Shown here piece after piece: positions 38,797 to 48,994 of a stretch of DNA of 64,000 nucleotides. The DNA is from Paraburkholderia sp. D15 (GTDB lineage: Bacteria > Pseudomonadota > Gammaproteobacteria > Burkholderiales > Burkholderiaceae). The stretch's first letter is position 1. Every line of letters begins with the position of its first letter. The notes under the pieces were generated by a model. That model was not told where the DNA came from and did not search any database. It worked only from the letters and a program-made list of their open reading frames with translations. The DNA is taken from assembly GCF_029910215.1 (NCBI RefSeq), contig NZ_CP110395.1, positions 1,178,001 through 1,242,000 on the forward strand, written 5' to 3'. The position numbers and the translations under genes are program-made.

Positions 38797-39660
38797 TCAT
38801 GCGGCGTGCGCGGCCTTGCTGTCCGGATGGCACGCCGGACACGTCTTGCCCGCCACGTAAAACGGCGACTGCTGTGCCTCGGGCGGCACCACCGCGCGGC
38901 ATCCGAAGCACTGCACGGTCGCGGTAGGCTCCAGCTGCGGATTCAGCGCGGTGCGGTAGTCGAACACGAAGCAGTCGCCGTGATAATGCGCACCGCCCAC
39001 TTCCTCGAAGTACTTCAGGATGCCGCCTTCGAGCTGGTACACGTTCTCGATACCCACTTCCTTCATGTGGATCGCAGCCTTCTCGCAGCGAATCCCGCCC
39101 GTGCAGAACGACACGACCGTCTTGCCTTCGAGATCGGCGCGATTCTGCTCGATCACTTCGGGGAATTCGCTGAACTTCGCAATGCGGTAGTCGAGCGCGT
39201 CGTCGAACGTGCCGACGTCGACTTCGAATGCGTTGCGCGTGTCCAGCATGACGACCGGGCGGCCCTCGTCGTCATGGCCGCGGTCCAGCCACTGCTTGAG
39301 CGTGGGTGCGTCGACGAACGGCGCGCGGCCCAGTTCCGGACGGATCGCCGGCTTCTTCATCGTGATGATTTCGCGCTTGAGCTTGACCAGCATGCGCGTG
39401 AACGGCTGCTTGTCCGACAGGCTTTCCTTGAACTGCAGCGTGGCGAACTTGCCCTCGAACAGCGGATCGTGGCGGATGTAGTCGATGAACGCGTCCGTGG
39501 CTTCGCGCGGGCCGGCGACGAACAGGTTGATGCCTTCCGGCGCGAGCAGCACGGTGCCGCGCAGACCGAGCGCATTGCAGCGGTCGGTGACGAACGGGCG
39601 CCAGGCGGCGGTGTCTTCGATGGTCGCGAAGTGATACGCGGCGAGGTTGACGATACTCAT
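38797..39660 (-). CDS. trhO: tRNA uridine(34) hydroxylase TrhO (rhodanese-like)
   Basis: A 287-residue protein of the UPF0176/YceA family, now known as TrhO, which hydroxylates uridine 34 of certain tRNAs with oxygen. The N-terminal alpha/beta domain ([26 protein letters not shown]) precedes a rhodanese domain with the active-site loop [13 protein letters not shown] near residue 185. The C-terminal tail adds a likely zinc-binding CFGC..CPAC motif. It is followed on the same strand by gluQ, another tRNA(U34/Q34) wobble-position enzyme, 88 bases away. Confidence 0.92.
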   Translation of the reverse strand: MSIVNLAAYHFATIEDTAAWRPFVTDRCNALGLRGTVLLAPEGINLFVAGPREATDAFIDYIRHDPLFEGKFATLQFKESLSDKQPFTRMLVKLKREIITMKKPAIRPELGRAPFVDAPTLKQWLDRGHDDEGRPVVMLDTRNAFEVDVGTFDDALDYRIAKFSEFPEVIEQNRADLEGKTVVSFCTGGIRCEKAAIHMKEVGIENVYQLEGGILKYFEEVGGAHYHGDCFVFDYRTALNPQLEPTATVQCFGCRAVVPPEAQQSPFYVAGKTCPACHPDSKAAHAA

Positions 39661-40039
39661 GGGTGTCCAGCGGTAAAAGTGGCCGACGGACTGAATGCCG
39701 ACGGCCGGATCGCACGTGGCGCGGCCACGTCGAATTGGGCGAAACCCCTATTATCCCTCAAGCCGCCGGTTTCCCCGACCTGGCCGAATGGCCAGGTATT
39801 TGCGATAGCTCAAGGCGGGGGCGAACCGGCGTCGATCGTTGGGCGTGAGCGGCAGCGGTCCGGGCGGTTTCGCGCCGGGTCGGGCGACGCGAAGCGCGCA
39901 CCGCGTCGACGTCGAGATGACTTGCCGAATGGTTAAAACAGCCATGGACCCAGCGTGTTAGGGCCGCTCGTGCCGGCGTCCTAAGCCGGATGGCCAACGC
40001 GCCGTTTTGGCCTGAAAACTCCGGGAGGGTGGAGTTACA
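39661..40039. other. Divergent region between trhO and dnaE
   Basis: These 379 bases hold no gene. Next to dnaE, GGGAGGG and GGAG lie before a TACAAT (40036-40041) that overlaps the first ATG. If that TACAAT is a -10 box, the RNA would begin close to the second ATG (40049). The rest shows only short inverted repeats. Confidence 0.5.
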
Positions 40040-43000
40040 ATGTCGCCCATGTCAGATCCCCGCTTCGTTCATCTCCGCGTTCACTCCGAATTCTCGATTG
40101 CCGACGGCATCGTGCGTCTTGACGACATCGTCAAGGCCGCTGCCAAGGACGGCCAGGGCGCGCTCGCCCTCACCGATCTCGGCAACGCGTTCGGCCTCGT
40201 CCGTTTCTACAAGGAAGCCCGTGGCAAAGGGGTCAAACCCATTGCCGGCTGCGACGTCTGGATCACCAATCCGGACGACCGCGACAAACCTTCCCGTCTG
40301 CTCCTGCTGGTCAAGGACGGGCGCGGTTACCTGAATCTGTGCGAACTGCTCAGCAAGGCCTCGCTCACGAACCAGTATCGCGGCCGCGCGGAAGTCGAGG
40401 CCGGCTGGCTCGAATCCGGTCTCGGCGAAGGGTTGCTCGCGGTGTCGGGCGCGCAGCAAGGCGACATCGGCCTCGCGTTCGCGGCAGGTAACGAGGAGGC
40501 GGCGAGGCGCAATGCGCTGCATTGGGCGAAGGTGTTTCCGGGCGGCTTCTACATCGAGTTGCAGCGCTGCGGTCAGCCGGGCGGCGAACAATACGTGCAG
40601 CAGGCGGTTGCGCTCGCGGCGGCGCTGAAACTGCCGGTGGTCGCCACGCACCCCATGCAGTTCATGACGCCGGACGACTTCACCGCCCACGAAGCGCGCG
40701 TGTGTATTTCCGAAGGCGACATTCTCGCGAATCCGCGCCGCTCGAAGCGTTTCACGTCGGAGCAGTATTTCCGCAGCCAGGAGGAAATGGCCGCGTTGTT
40801 CGCGGATATTCCGTCGGCGCTCGCCAATACGGTCGAAATCGCCAAACGCTGCAATCTGACGCTCGAACTCGGCAAGCCGAAGCTGCCGCTGTTCCCCACG
40901 CCGGACGGCATGTCGCTCGACGACTATCTGGTGCAACTGTCGAAAGAGGGCCTGGAAAAGCGGCTCGAACAGTTGTACCCGGACGCGGCCGAACGCGACG
41001 CGCAGCGCGCCACGTACTACGCGCGCCTCGAATTCGAGTGCGGCACGATCATCAAGATGGGCTTTCCGGGCTACTTCCTGATCGTTGCGGACTTCATCAA
41101 CTGGGCCAAGAACAACGGCGTGCCGGTGGGCCCGGGGCGGGGCTCGGGCGCCGGTTCGCTGGTCGCGTACGCGCTCGGCGTGACCGACCTCGATCCGCTG
41201 CGCTACAACCTGCTGTTCGAACGGTTCCTGAATCCGGAACGGGTGTCGATGCCCGACTTCGACATCGACTTCTGCCAGCACGGCCGCGACCGCGTGATCC
41301 AGTACGTGAAGGAAAAGTACGGCGCGGACGCGGTGTCGCAGATCGCCACCTTCGGCACGATGGCGGCCAAGGCGGCGGTGCGCGACATCGGCCGGGTGCT
41401 CGATCTCGGCTACATGTTCACGGACGGCATCGCCAAGCTGATTCCGTTCAAGCCGGGCAAGCACGTGACCATCGCCGACGCGATGAAGGAAGAGCCGCTG
41501 TTGCAGGAACGCTTCGACAACGAAGACGAAGTGCATCAGCTGCTCGAACTCGCGCAGCGCGTGGAAGGGCTCACGCGTAACGTCGGCATGCACGCGGGCG
41601 GCGTGTTGATCGCGCCGGGCAAGCTGACCGACTTCTGCCCGCTCTACACGCAGGGCGACGAAAGCGGCGTGGTGAGCCAGTACGACAAGGACGACGTGGA
41701 AGCCGTCGGCCTCGTGAAGTTCGACTTTCTGGGTCTCACCACGCTGACCATTCTCGATTGGGCCGAGCGCTATATCCGCCGTCTCGATCCGTCGAAGCAG
41801 GACTGGTCGCTCGCGCAGGTGCCGCTGGACGACGCCGCGTCGTTCTCGATCCTGAAGAAAGCGAATACGGTCGCCGTGTTCCAGCTGGAAAGCCGCGGCA
41901 TGCAGGGCATGCTGAAAGACGCGCAGCCTGACCGCTTCGAGGACATCATCGCGCTGGTCGCGTTGTACCGTCCGGGCCCAATGGACCTGATCCCGAGCTT
42001 CTGCGCGCGTAAGCACGGCCGCGAAGTGGTCGAGTATCCGGACCCGCGCGTCGAACCTGTTCTGAAAGAGACCTACGGCATCATGGTCTACCAGGAGCAG
42101 GTGATGCAGATGGCGCAGATCATCGGCGGTTACTCGCTGGGCGGCGCCGACTTGCTGCGCCGCGCGATGGGTAAGAAGAAGGCCGAGGAAATGGCCCAGC
42201 ATCGCGAGCTGTTCCGCCAGGGCGCCGCGAAGAACGGGCTGACCGGCGAGAAGGCCGACGAAATCTTCGACTTGATGGAGAAGTTCGCGGGCTACGGCTT
42301 CAACAAGTCGCACGCGGCCGCGTACGCGCTGCTCGCGTATCACACGGCCTGGCTGAAGGCGCACCATCCGGCGGAATTCATGGCGGCGAATATGTCGCTC
42401 GCCATGGACGACACGGACAAGGTCAAGATCCTGTTCGAGGACTGCCTCACGAACAAGATGGCGGTGCTGCCGCCGGACGTCAATCTGTCCGCGTACCGTT
42501 TCGAACCGGTCGCCGAGCCGGACGGCAAGCGCTCGAAAACGATCCGCTATGGTCTCGGCGCGATCAAGGGCAGCGGTCAGAACGCGATCGAGGAAATCCT
42601 GCGCGCGCGCGAAGAGGGTCCGTTTATCGACATCTTCGATTTCTGCAACCGCGTCGACCGCCGTATCGTCAATCGCCGCACGGTCGAGGCGTTGATCCGC
42701 GCGGGCGCGTTCGACGCCCTGCATGCGAACCGCGCGCAACTGATCGCCTCGGTGTCGCTGGCCATGGAGGCGGCCGAGCAGGCGAGCGCCAACGCGCTGC
42801 AAGCCGGTCTGTTCGACATGGGCGACGCGCCGTCGCAAGGTCATGAACTGGTCGACGAGCCCGAGTGGCCGGAAAAGAAAAAGCTGCAGGAAGAGAAGGC
42901 CGCCTTGGGCTTCTACCTGTCGGGCCATCTGTTCGACGCGTACAAGAACGAAGTGCGCCGCTTCGTGCGCCAGAAAATCGGCGAATTGAAGGAAGGGCGC

Positions 43001-43621
43001 GACAAGCTGGTCGCCGGCGTGATCGCTTCGCTGCGCACCCAGATGACCCAGCGCGGCAAGATGCTGATCGCGCTGCTCGACGACGGCACCGGCCAGTGCG
43101 AAGTGACGGTCTTCAACGAAACATTCGAGGCGCACAAGCAACTGTTCAAGGAAGACGAACTACTGGTCGTCCAAGGGCAGGCGCGCAACGACGCGTTCAC
43201 CGGCGGCATCCGCTTCACTGTCGAAACGGTGATGGATCTCGGCCGGGCACGCTGCCGCTATGCGGATGCCGTGAAGGTGCAGATGAACGGCAATGCGGAT
43301 GCGTCGGCGTTGCGGCGCGTGCTCGAAGCGCATAGCGCGGGCAAGGACGAATCGGCAGCCGCGCCGGCGCCGGCCGCTTCCGGGCGTGGCGGCAATGGCG
43401 GTGGCCGTAACGGTGGCGGCGGTTATGGCGGCGACAACGGCCGTCAGCGTCAGCCGGTGCATATCCCGAACGGGCTGGCGGTGCAGGTGGTGTACCGCAG
43501 CGAGAACGCGCAAGGCGAAATGCGCCTGGGCGACGCGTGGCGCGTGAAGCCGACCGACGAACTGCTCGCGGCGTTGCGCGGCGAGTTCGCGGGCAGCTCG
43601 ATCGAGATCGTTTATCAATAA
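40040..43621 (+). CDS. dnaE: DNA polymerase III subunit alpha
   Basis: The replicative polymerase catalytic subunit, 1193 residues. An N-terminal PHP domain (FVHLRVHSEFSIADG, residues about 8-215) is followed by the polymerase palm, in which the catalytic acidic cluster is PDFDIDFC near residue 405. Finger motifs include GPGRGSGAGSLVAYALG. Helix-hairpin-helix and OB-fold regions come after residue 830 (TVFNETFEAHK in the OB fold). A Gly-rich, disordered linker (about 1105-1145) precedes a short C-terminal domain, typical of Burkholderia. The start may be ATG 40040 or ATG 40049; GGAG at 40031-40034 favours the first. Confidence 0.97.
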   Translation: MSPMSDPRFVHLRVHSEFSIADGIVRLDDIVKAAAKDGQGALALTDLGNAFGLVRFYKEARGKGVKPIAGCDVWITNPDDRDKPSRLLLLVKDGRGYLNLCELLSKASLTNQYRGRAEVEAGWLESGLGEGLLAVSGAQQGDIGLAFAAGNEEAARRNALHWAKVFPGGFYIELQRCGQPGGEQYVQQAVALAAALKLPVVATHPMQFMTPDDFTAHEARVCISEGDILANPRRSKRFTSEQYFRSQEEMAALFADIPSALANTVEIAKRCNLTLELGKPKLPLFPTPDGMSLDDYLVQLSKEGLEKRLEQLYPDAAERDAQRATYYARLEFECGTIIKMGFPGYFLIVADFINWAKNNGVPVGPGRGSGAGSLVAYALGVTDLDPLRYNLLFERFLNPERVSMPDFDIDFCQHGRDRVIQYVKEKYGADAVSQIATFGTMAAKAAVRDIGRVLDLGYMFTDGIAKLIPFKPGKHVTIADAMKEEPLLQERFDNEDEVHQLLELAQRVEGLTRNVGMHAGGVLIAPGKLTDFCPLYTQGDESGVVSQYDKDDVEAVGLVKFDFLGLTTLTILDWAERYIRRLDPSKQDWSLAQVPLDDAASFSILKKANTVAVFQLESRGMQGMLKDAQPDRFEDIIALVALYRPGPMDLIPSFCARKHGREVVEYPDPRVEPVLKETYGIMVYQEQVMQMAQIIGGYSLGGADLLRRAMGKKKAEEMAQHRELFRQGAAKNGLTGEKADEIFDLMEKFAGYGFNKSHAAAYALLAYHTAWLKAHHPAEFMAANMSLAMDDTDKVKILFEDCLTNKMAVLPPDVNLSAYRFEPVAEPDGKRSKTIRYGLGAIKGSGQNAIEEILRAREEGPFIDIFDFCNRVDRRIVNRRTVEALIRAGAFDALHANRAQLIASVSLAMEAAEQASANALQAGLFDMGDAPSQGHELVDEPEWPEKKKLQEEKAALGFYLSGHLFDAYKNEVRRFVRQKIGELKEGRDKLVAGVIASLRTQMTQRGKMLIALLDDGTGQCEVTVFNETFEAHKQLFKEDELLVVQGQARNDAFTGGIRFTVETVMDLGRARCRYADAVKVQMNGNADASALRRVLEAHSAGKDESAAAPAPAASGRGGNGGGRNGGGGYGGDNGRQRQPVHIPNGLAVQVVYRSENAQGEMRLGDAWRVKPTDELLAALRGEFAGSSIEIVYQ

Positions 43622-43632
43622 GTCGAGGGTAG

Positions 43633-43654
43633 GGCGTGCCGCGCGCGGCACGCC
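43633..43654. terminator. Bidirectional hairpin after dnaE
   Basis: A perfect 10-bp GC-rich stem (43633-43642 with 43645-43654) lies between the convergent stops of dnaE and the GT2 gene. The T content after it is low. Confidence 0.7.
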
Positions 43655-43669
43655 GTTTCAACGCTGCGG

Positions 43670-44431
43670 CTAGCGCCGAGCCTTGTCGCCCAGCAGCCCC
43701 AGCTTCAGAAACCGGTAATACACCGTCTCCGCGTTGAACAACGCGATCATGAAGCCCGCCCGGCCATCCAGAAAACCGCGCCGCAGCAGATAAGTGCGCA
43801 CGAAGGCCCACGTGCCGCGCCCCAGCGCCTTGCGGAAACCGCCGCGTTTGCCCGCGGCGTGACGTTGCTTCGCGCCGGCGCTCGAATACGAATCGAGTTT
43901 GCGCAGCACGCTCTCGAAGTCTTCGTACGAGTAGTGCATCAACTTGCCGGCGAGCCGTTGCGCCGGCGTGTCGAACACCAGCCGCTCGTGCACGAGGTCG
44001 TCGGAGAAACGCGCGGCGCCGCGCTTGAACAGACGCGGAATCCAGTCCGGATACCAGCCGCTGTGATGAATCCAGTGGCCGCAGAAACTGGACAGACGGT
44101 CCACCGCGTAGATGTCGGCGGTGGGGGCGAGCAAGGTCGCGCGGATCGATTCCGCCAGTTCGGGCGAGACGATTTCGTCGGCGTCGAGCGAGAGAATCCA
44201 GCTCGTCGAGAGCGCATCGACCGCGCGGTTCTTTTGCGGGCCGAAGCCTGGCCAGTCGGTTTCCTCGATCACGCGGGCGCCGTGCGCGCGGGCGATGTCG
44301 GCGGTGCCGTCGGTGCTGCCGCCGTCGATCACGACGATCTGATCGGCGAACGACACCGCCTGCAGGCATTCGGCCAGTCGTGCCGCCGCGTTTTTGGTGA
44401 TGATGGCGACGCCGAGGGTGGTTGCTTGCAT
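43670..44431 (-). CDS. Family 2 glycosyltransferase (WaaE/KdtX-like)
   Basis: A 253-residue GT-A fold transferase of the kind that adds sugars to the inner core of lipopolysaccharide. The sequence begins GVAIITKNAAARLAECL, then DQIVVIDGGSTDGT, and the metal-binding loop is SLDADEI. It also contains the WIHHSGWYPDWIPRLFKRG block of WaaE/KdtX-type proteins. A C-terminal amphipathic region (TYLLRRGFLDGRAGFMIAL) may bind the membrane. It is transcribed divergently from msbA, which exports lipid A-core. The start at 44431 fits the domain; the frame is open 28 codons more. Confidence 0.88.
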   Translation of the reverse strand: MQATTLGVAIITKNAAARLAECLQAVSFADQIVVIDGGSTDGTADIARAHGARVIEETDWPGFGPQKNRAVDALSTSWILSLDADEIVSPELAESIRATLLAPTADIYAVDRLSSFCGHWIHHSGWYPDWIPRLFKRGAARFSDDLVHERLVFDTPAQRLAGKLMHYSYEDFESVLRKLDSYSSAGAKQRHAAGKRGGFRKALGRGTWAFVRTYLLRRGFLDGRAGFMIALFNAETVYYRFLKLGLLGDKARR

Positions 44432-44549
44432 GCGTGAATCGAACCGGAAGCGAAGGGTGAAAAAGGGACGAGCGGATACCGCCATCGAGGCGACGCGCCA
44501 GTATACACAGCCCATCCGTCCCCGCCCCCAGCCGTTACGCGCAAGCGTT

Positions 44550-44555
44550 TACAAT
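44550..44555 (+). promoter_or_regulatory. Candidate -10 box of msbA
   Basis: TACAAT lies about 75 bases before the TTG start; the -35 region is weak. Confidence 0.4.
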
Positions 44556-44630
44556 GCATGTCTTTGATCTTGCGCGCGGCGGATATTCCGTCCACCGCGT
44601 TGCCGCCGTCCCGCATTCCCAGAGGATTCC

Positions 44631-46424
44631 TTGAGCGCGAAGCCATCGTTAAGCAAACCCATCGGTGCAGGTGAGGCGTCGTCGCCCGCCGTCGTTTTCC
44701 GGCGCTTGTGGCCGTATATCAAGCCGCTGATCTGGGTCGTCATCGGCGCGGTCGTCGCCATGGCCGTGAGCGCCAGCACCGACGCGCTGATTCCCGCGTT
44801 GCTCAAGCCGCTGCTGGACAAAGGCTTCGGCGCGCATGCCAGCGACAAGGCCAAATGGTTCGTGCCGGTCGCGGTGATCGGCCTCGCGCTGATCCGCGGC
44901 TTGTCGCAATACGCGTCAGGCTATCTGCTCGCCTACGTGTCGAACCGGATCCTGCTCGAACTGCGGCTGAAAATGTTCAACCGCATGATTCACACGAGCG
45001 TCGCGTTTTTCCAGCGGGAAACCGCGAGCACGGTGATCAACGCGATCGTCTTCGAGGTGAATCAGATCCTCAACGTGCTGCTGAGCGTGATGGTCACGCT
45101 GGTGCGCGATTCGCTGACCGTGGTGTTCCTGCTCGGCTATCTGTTCTATCTGAACTGGCGCCTGACGCTGATCGTCGCGGTGCTGCTGCCGGGCATCGGC
45201 TGGCTGGTCGGCAAGATCAACCGCCGGCTGCGGCGTCTGAACCGCGAGCATCAGTTGCTGACCAACGAGCTGTCGTACATCGTCGAGGAGACGGTGGGCG
45301 GCTACAAGGTCGTCAAGGTGCACAACGGCGAGCAGTACGAGATCGACCGCTTTACGTCGATGAGCAAGCGTCTGCGCGGCTACGCGATGCGGATGACCGT
45401 TTCCGGCGGCCTCGCGCAGCCGCTCACGCAGTTTCTCGCGTCGATCGCGCTGGCTGTCGTGATCACGATCGCGGTGGTGCAGTCGTCGTCGGATCAGACC
45501 ACGGTCGGCGGTTTCGTCGCGTTCGTCACGTCGATGCTGCTGATCATTTCGCCGCTCAAGCATCTGATGGACGTGAACCAGCCGCTGCAACGCGGGATGA
45601 CCGCGTGCGAGCTGATCTTCGGTCTGATCGACGAACCGTCCGAGCCGGAAGGCGGCGGCAAGCCGCTCGAGCGCGCGCGCGGCGAAGTCGAGTTCCGCGA
45701 GGTGTCGTTCAGCTACGGCAGCAGTGCGACGCATAACCGGCACACGCTGGATTCCGTGTCGTTCAAGGTCGCGCCGGGCGAAATGGTCGCGCTGGCCGGT
45801 CCGTCGGGCAGCGGCAAGACCACGCTGGTGAACCTGCTGCCGCGTTTCTTCGACACGACCGGCGGCGAGATTCTGGTCGATGGCGTGTCGTTGCCGGAAT
45901 ACGATCTGCACGCGCTGCGCAGCCAGATCGCGATGGTGAGCCAGGACGTCGTGCTGTTCAACGACACGGTGGCGAACAACGTCGCCTATGGGCAGACCGC
46001 GCAGCCGGAGAAGGTGGAAGCGGCGCTACGCGCGGCCAATCTGTGGGATACCGTCGCGGCCATGCCGAACGGCATCGACACGCTGGTCGGCGACAACGGG
46101 TTGATGCTGTCGGGCGGCCAGCGCCAACGTCTGGCCATCGCGCGTGCGATCTATAAAGACGCGCCGATCCTGATTCTCGACGAGGCAACCTCGGCGCTGG
46201 ATTCTGAATCGGAGCGCCACGTGCAGGCCGCGCTGGAAACGCTGATGAAGGGGCGCACGACGCTGGTCATCGCGCACCGGCTGTCCACCATCGAGCGCGC
46301 GAACCGGATTCTGGTGATGGAAGCGGGGCGGATCGTCGAAAGCGGCAGCCACCGCGAACTGCTGAATCAGAACGGCCTGTACGCCAACCTGCACCGCATC
46401 CAGTTTCAGCAGGATGCGGCGTAA
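44631..46424 (+). CDS. msbA: Lipid A export ATP-binding/permease protein MsbA
   Basis: A homodimeric ABC exporter that flips lipid A-core across the inner membrane. The 597-residue protein has six membrane helices (to about residue 325) and an ATPase domain with Walker [10 protein letters not shown], signature [14 protein letters not shown], Walker [13 protein letters not shown] and the H-loop IAHRLST. The start is a TTG (44631) with AGAGGA five bases upstream. Its end overlaps the end of the convergent GT9 gene by 19 bases (46406-46424), leaving no room for a separate terminator. Confidence 0.94.
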   Translation: MSAKPSLSKPIGAGEASSPAVVFRRLWPYIKPLIWVVIGAVVAMAVSASTDALIPALLKPLLDKGFGAHASDKAKWFVPVAVIGLALIRGLSQYASGYLLAYVSNRILLELRLKMFNRMIHTSVAFFQRETASTVINAIVFEVNQILNVLLSVMVTLVRDSLTVVFLLGYLFYLNWRLTLIVAVLLPGIGWLVGKINRRLRRLNREHQLLTNELSYIVEETVGGYKVVKVHNGEQYEIDRFTSMSKRLRGYAMRMTVSGGLAQPLTQFLASIALAVVITIAVVQSSSDQTTVGGFVAFVTSMLLIISPLKHLMDVNQPLQRGMTACELIFGLIDEPSEPEGGGKPLERARGEVEFREVSFSYGSSATHNRHTLDSVSFKVAPGEMVALAGPSGSGKTTLVNLLPRFFDTTGGEILVDGVSLPEYDLHALRSQIAMVSQDVVLFNDTVANNVAYGQTAQPEKVEAALRAANLWDTVAAMPNGIDTLVGDNGLMLSGGQRQRLAIARAIYKDAPILILDEATSALDSESERHVQAALETLMKGRTTLVIAHRLSTIERANRILVMEAGRIVESGSHRELLNQNGLYANLHRIQFQQDAA

Positions 46425-47581
46425 GGCGGCGTAGCGGTTCCGCTTCCCGCCAACTGTTGCTGGATCGCGCTCATCACGTCGGCGGGCGCGATCTCGTCGA
46501 CATCGCCGGTACTCTGAATGCCGATCGAGCGGCACGCGCCGGTGAGCCGCAGATAAGGCGGCTCGCGGTCCGAAAATAGCGAAACGCTCGGCGTCGGCGT
46601 GGAATGGGCGACGTGCATCAAGCCGCCGTCCGCGCCCACGAAAAGGCGCGCCTGCGCCGCCACTTCGCGCGATTGCAGCAGGGTGAGTTGTGCGACGCAG
46701 GAACTGAGTTTCAGCGTCGCGAAACTGCGCTTCGACAACGCCTGCGCCGTGTCCAGTCCGTTATCCGAGCCGAGCAGCACGACGTGCTTCGGCATGGCCG
46801 GGTCGCTGGAACGGTCGATCATCTCCAGCACGTCGCCCCAATGCCCGTAGGTGCGGTTCGCGTCGAGCCCGCCGACGGCTAGCGCGAGAAAGGGCGCGTC
46901 CGGCACGAACGGACGCACCGATTCGCGGGTGGCCGGCTTTGTCGCGAGATACGGCTTGCTGATCGCGACGATGTTCGCATCCGTGTAGCCCAGCGCGAAC
47001 GCGCGATTGACCGCCGCGTAGCTGAACGTGGTCTGGTTGCGGTCCGGGCCGTAGAAATACTGGAACAGACAGATATACGGCAGGTGCCGGAAGTGCCGGG
47101 CTTTCAGCTTGATCGACGGCAGGTTGAATTCCGACATCACGATCGCGTCGTACTGGCGGCCGGCCAGTTGCTGCAAGTCGGCGTAGACGTGCTGGAACAC
47201 GTCGTCTTCCTCGAACAGTTTCTGCAGGTTCGGCAGCGTGAACAGGTCGATATCGAAGCCGCGGCCTTTGAGCAGCGCGCGGCCGGACATGTCCATCGTC
47301 GCGTCGCCGAAATTACGCTTGCCGGTGTAGATCCAGAGCAGCCGTTTCGTATTCGCGGCGTTCGCGAGTTCGAGGCGCCGTTGCCCGCGCAATCTGAGCA
47401 ATCCGTACTTGTGCAGGTATTTCTTGACGATCTTCGCGCGCGACTGCTTGCGCAGAAATACGTCGGGCTCGTGCGCGACGCCGGGGTAGGGGATGCGGGT
47501 GGAGCGCTCGACCGCCGTGTCCACGATGCGCTTCAACGGGGCGGGCGCACTGCGGTAAAGCGCGCACATCAATCGGTTCAT
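46406..47581 (-). CDS. Family 9 glycosyltransferase (heptosyltransferase-like)
   Basis: A 391-residue GT-B fold protein with the GT9 nucleotide-sugar block [15 protein letters not shown] near residue 325 and a Rossmann first half ([28 protein letters not shown]). Heptosyltransferases of this family build the LPS core; the long N-terminal extension of about 90 residues is unusual for WaaC/WaaF. It sits within a block of envelope glycan genes and is divergent from the tandem GT2 genes. The start at 47581 ([13 protein letters not shown]) is preferred; the frame is open 58 codons more. The 3' end overlaps the msbA end by 19 bases. Confidence 0.85.
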   Translation of the reverse strand: MNRLMCALYRSAPAPLKRIVDTAVERSTRIPYPGVAHEPDVFLRKQSRAKIVKKYLHKYGLLRLRGQRRLELANAANTKRLLWIYTGKRNFGDATMDMSGRALLKGRGFDIDLFTLPNLQKLFEEDDVFQHVYADLQQLAGRQYDAIVMSEFNLPSIKLKARHFRHLPYICLFQYFYGPDRNQTTFSYAAVNRAFALGYTDANIVAISKPYLATKPATRESVRPFVPDAPFLALAVGGLDANRTYGHWGDVLEMIDRSSDPAMPKHVVLLGSDNGLDTAQALSKRSFATLKLSSCVAQLTLLQSREVAAQARLFVGADGGLMHVAHSTPTPSVSLFSDREPPYLRLTGACRSIGIQSTGDVDEIAPADVMSAIQQQLAGSGTATPPYAASC

Positions 47582-47996
47582 TGCTCGACGCTGGAAAAAT
47601 TCTGGGGCTTGCCGCCGGCCCGGTGCGGGCCCGGCGCTGTGGTCGGGCGTATGGTACCAGTACACCGCAGCCGCGCCGATCGTCGTGACGGCGCGCAAAC
47701 GAACGTCGTTCCGCGCGAGCCTCGCCGCGCCCGTCCGCGACGGCCGCCGGCGCATGCGGACGGCCCCGGCCGATTCGTCGGATCAGGACTTGACCCGGTA
47801 CAATGGCGGGTCGCCACACGGGGGCGAGCGCTCGTCGCTCAAGGTGCGTCGTATCGATTACGAGCCACGTTCACGAGACATGGCGGGATCGGCACGCCGG
47901 CCCTTGCCGATTCTCGATCGATTCTCGATCGCGCCACGTTCGCTCTCCGCGCTCCCGGGCCGCGCACTTCCCATCAATGAGATTCGTCGCCGCGTC
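47582..47996. other. Divergent region between GT9 and the tandem GT2 genes
   Basis: There is no separate gene in these 415 bases. A plus-strand TACAAT (47799-47804) may be the -10 of the GT2 pair. An in-frame ATG at 47880 could extend the first GT2 gene by 39 codons, though its extra residues look unrelated to the family. Confidence 0.5.
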
Positions 47997-48917
47997 ATGT
48001 TCAGTATCCTGATTCCGAGCTGGAACAATCTGCCGTATCTGAAGCTGTGTATCGACAGCGTCCGCCGCCATTCGGCGTTCGATCACGAGATCATCGTGCA
48101 CGTCAACGACGGCAGCGACGGCACGCTCGACTGGGTGCGCGAGCAGGGCATCCGTCATACGTGGAGCAAGGGCAACGTCGGCGTGTGTCTCGCGCTGAAC
48201 GACGTGGCGCGCCTCGCCACGCGCGACTGGATCCTGTTCCTGAACGACGACATGTTCTGCACGCCGGGCTGGGATCTTGGTTTCGAGGCCAACCTGCGCG
48301 CGCTCGGTCACTCGTGCGCGTATCTGTCCACGGTGCTGATCGAGCCGACCGATACCGGCAACGCCAACGTCACGGCGGCCAATTTCGGCACCGGCCCCGA
48401 GAATTTCGACGAAGCGGGTCTGCTCGAATTCGCCGCGTCGCTGCAGGCGTCCGATCGCGACGGCGTCGCGCTGCAGCCCATGCTGATCAGCCGCCAGTTG
48501 TGGCATACCGTGGGCGGCTACAGCATCGAGTTCGGCCCCGGCATGAGCAGCGACGACGATTTTCTGATGAAGCTGTGGCTGGTCGGTTGCCGCACGTTCC
48601 GCTCGGTGGGCGCGAGCCGCATCTATCACTTCGGCACCAAGTCGACCGGTCGCATCCGCCGCAATCGGGGCGGTCGCGAGTTCCTGATGAAGTGGGGCAT
48701 TTCGCAACGCGATTTCACGCGCGACTTTATCCGTCGCAGCGCCGGCGCCGCGCCCGGCTCGTTGCCCAACGTGCCGCGCGCGCCGTTCAAGAGCCGCTTC
48801 AAGCGCGTGCTGTACGCGCTCGGCCGCTATCCGTTCGAGGATCTGGAAGGCTGGGAACCCGATCTGCCCGCCAAACTCACGTTGAACAAACCGTTCGGCG
48901 GCACGGCAAAAGACTAG
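47997..48917 (+). CDS. Family 2 glycosyltransferase, tandem copy 1
   Basis: A 306-residue GT-A transferase starting MFSILIPSWNNLPYLKL. It has the nucleotide-binding HVNDGSDGT and metal site LNDDMFC (DD motif). A later acceptor loop, GGYSIEFGPGMSSDDDF, and the HFGTKSTGRI region are shared with the next gene. The C-terminal 60 residues are basic. No membrane helix is seen, so it is probably a cytosolic enzyme working on a lipid-linked or nascent surface glycan. The start is chosen by alignment to the paralogue; no good ribosome binding site is visible. The paralogous gene follows after 77 bases. Confidence 0.87.
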   Translation: MFSILIPSWNNLPYLKLCIDSVRRHSAFDHEIIVHVNDGSDGTLDWVREQGIRHTWSKGNVGVCLALNDVARLATRDWILFLNDDMFCTPGWDLGFEANLRALGHSCAYLSTVLIEPTDTGNANVTAANFGTGPENFDEAGLLEFAASLQASDRDGVALQPMLISRQLWHTVGGYSIEFGPGMSSDDDFLMKLWLVGCRTFRSVGASRIYHFGTKSTGRIRRNRGGREFLMKWGISQRDFTRDFIRRSAGAAPGSLPNVPRAPFKSRFKRVLYALGRYPFEDLEGWEPDLPAKLTLNKPFGGTAKD

Positions 48918-48994
48918 ACCGCGCGCGAGCCGCCCCGCGCCGCCGTCAAGCCGCGCGATCCGTTTGCACGAGCCATCACCACGGAATTCATTCG

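Noticed and set aside
40052..43141. Open frame of over 1000 codons on the minus strand opposite dnaE
   Set aside because: It is an antisense artefact of GC-rich codon use; the residue composition (Arg/Asp/His/Gln-rich) matches no protein, and dnaE is certain.
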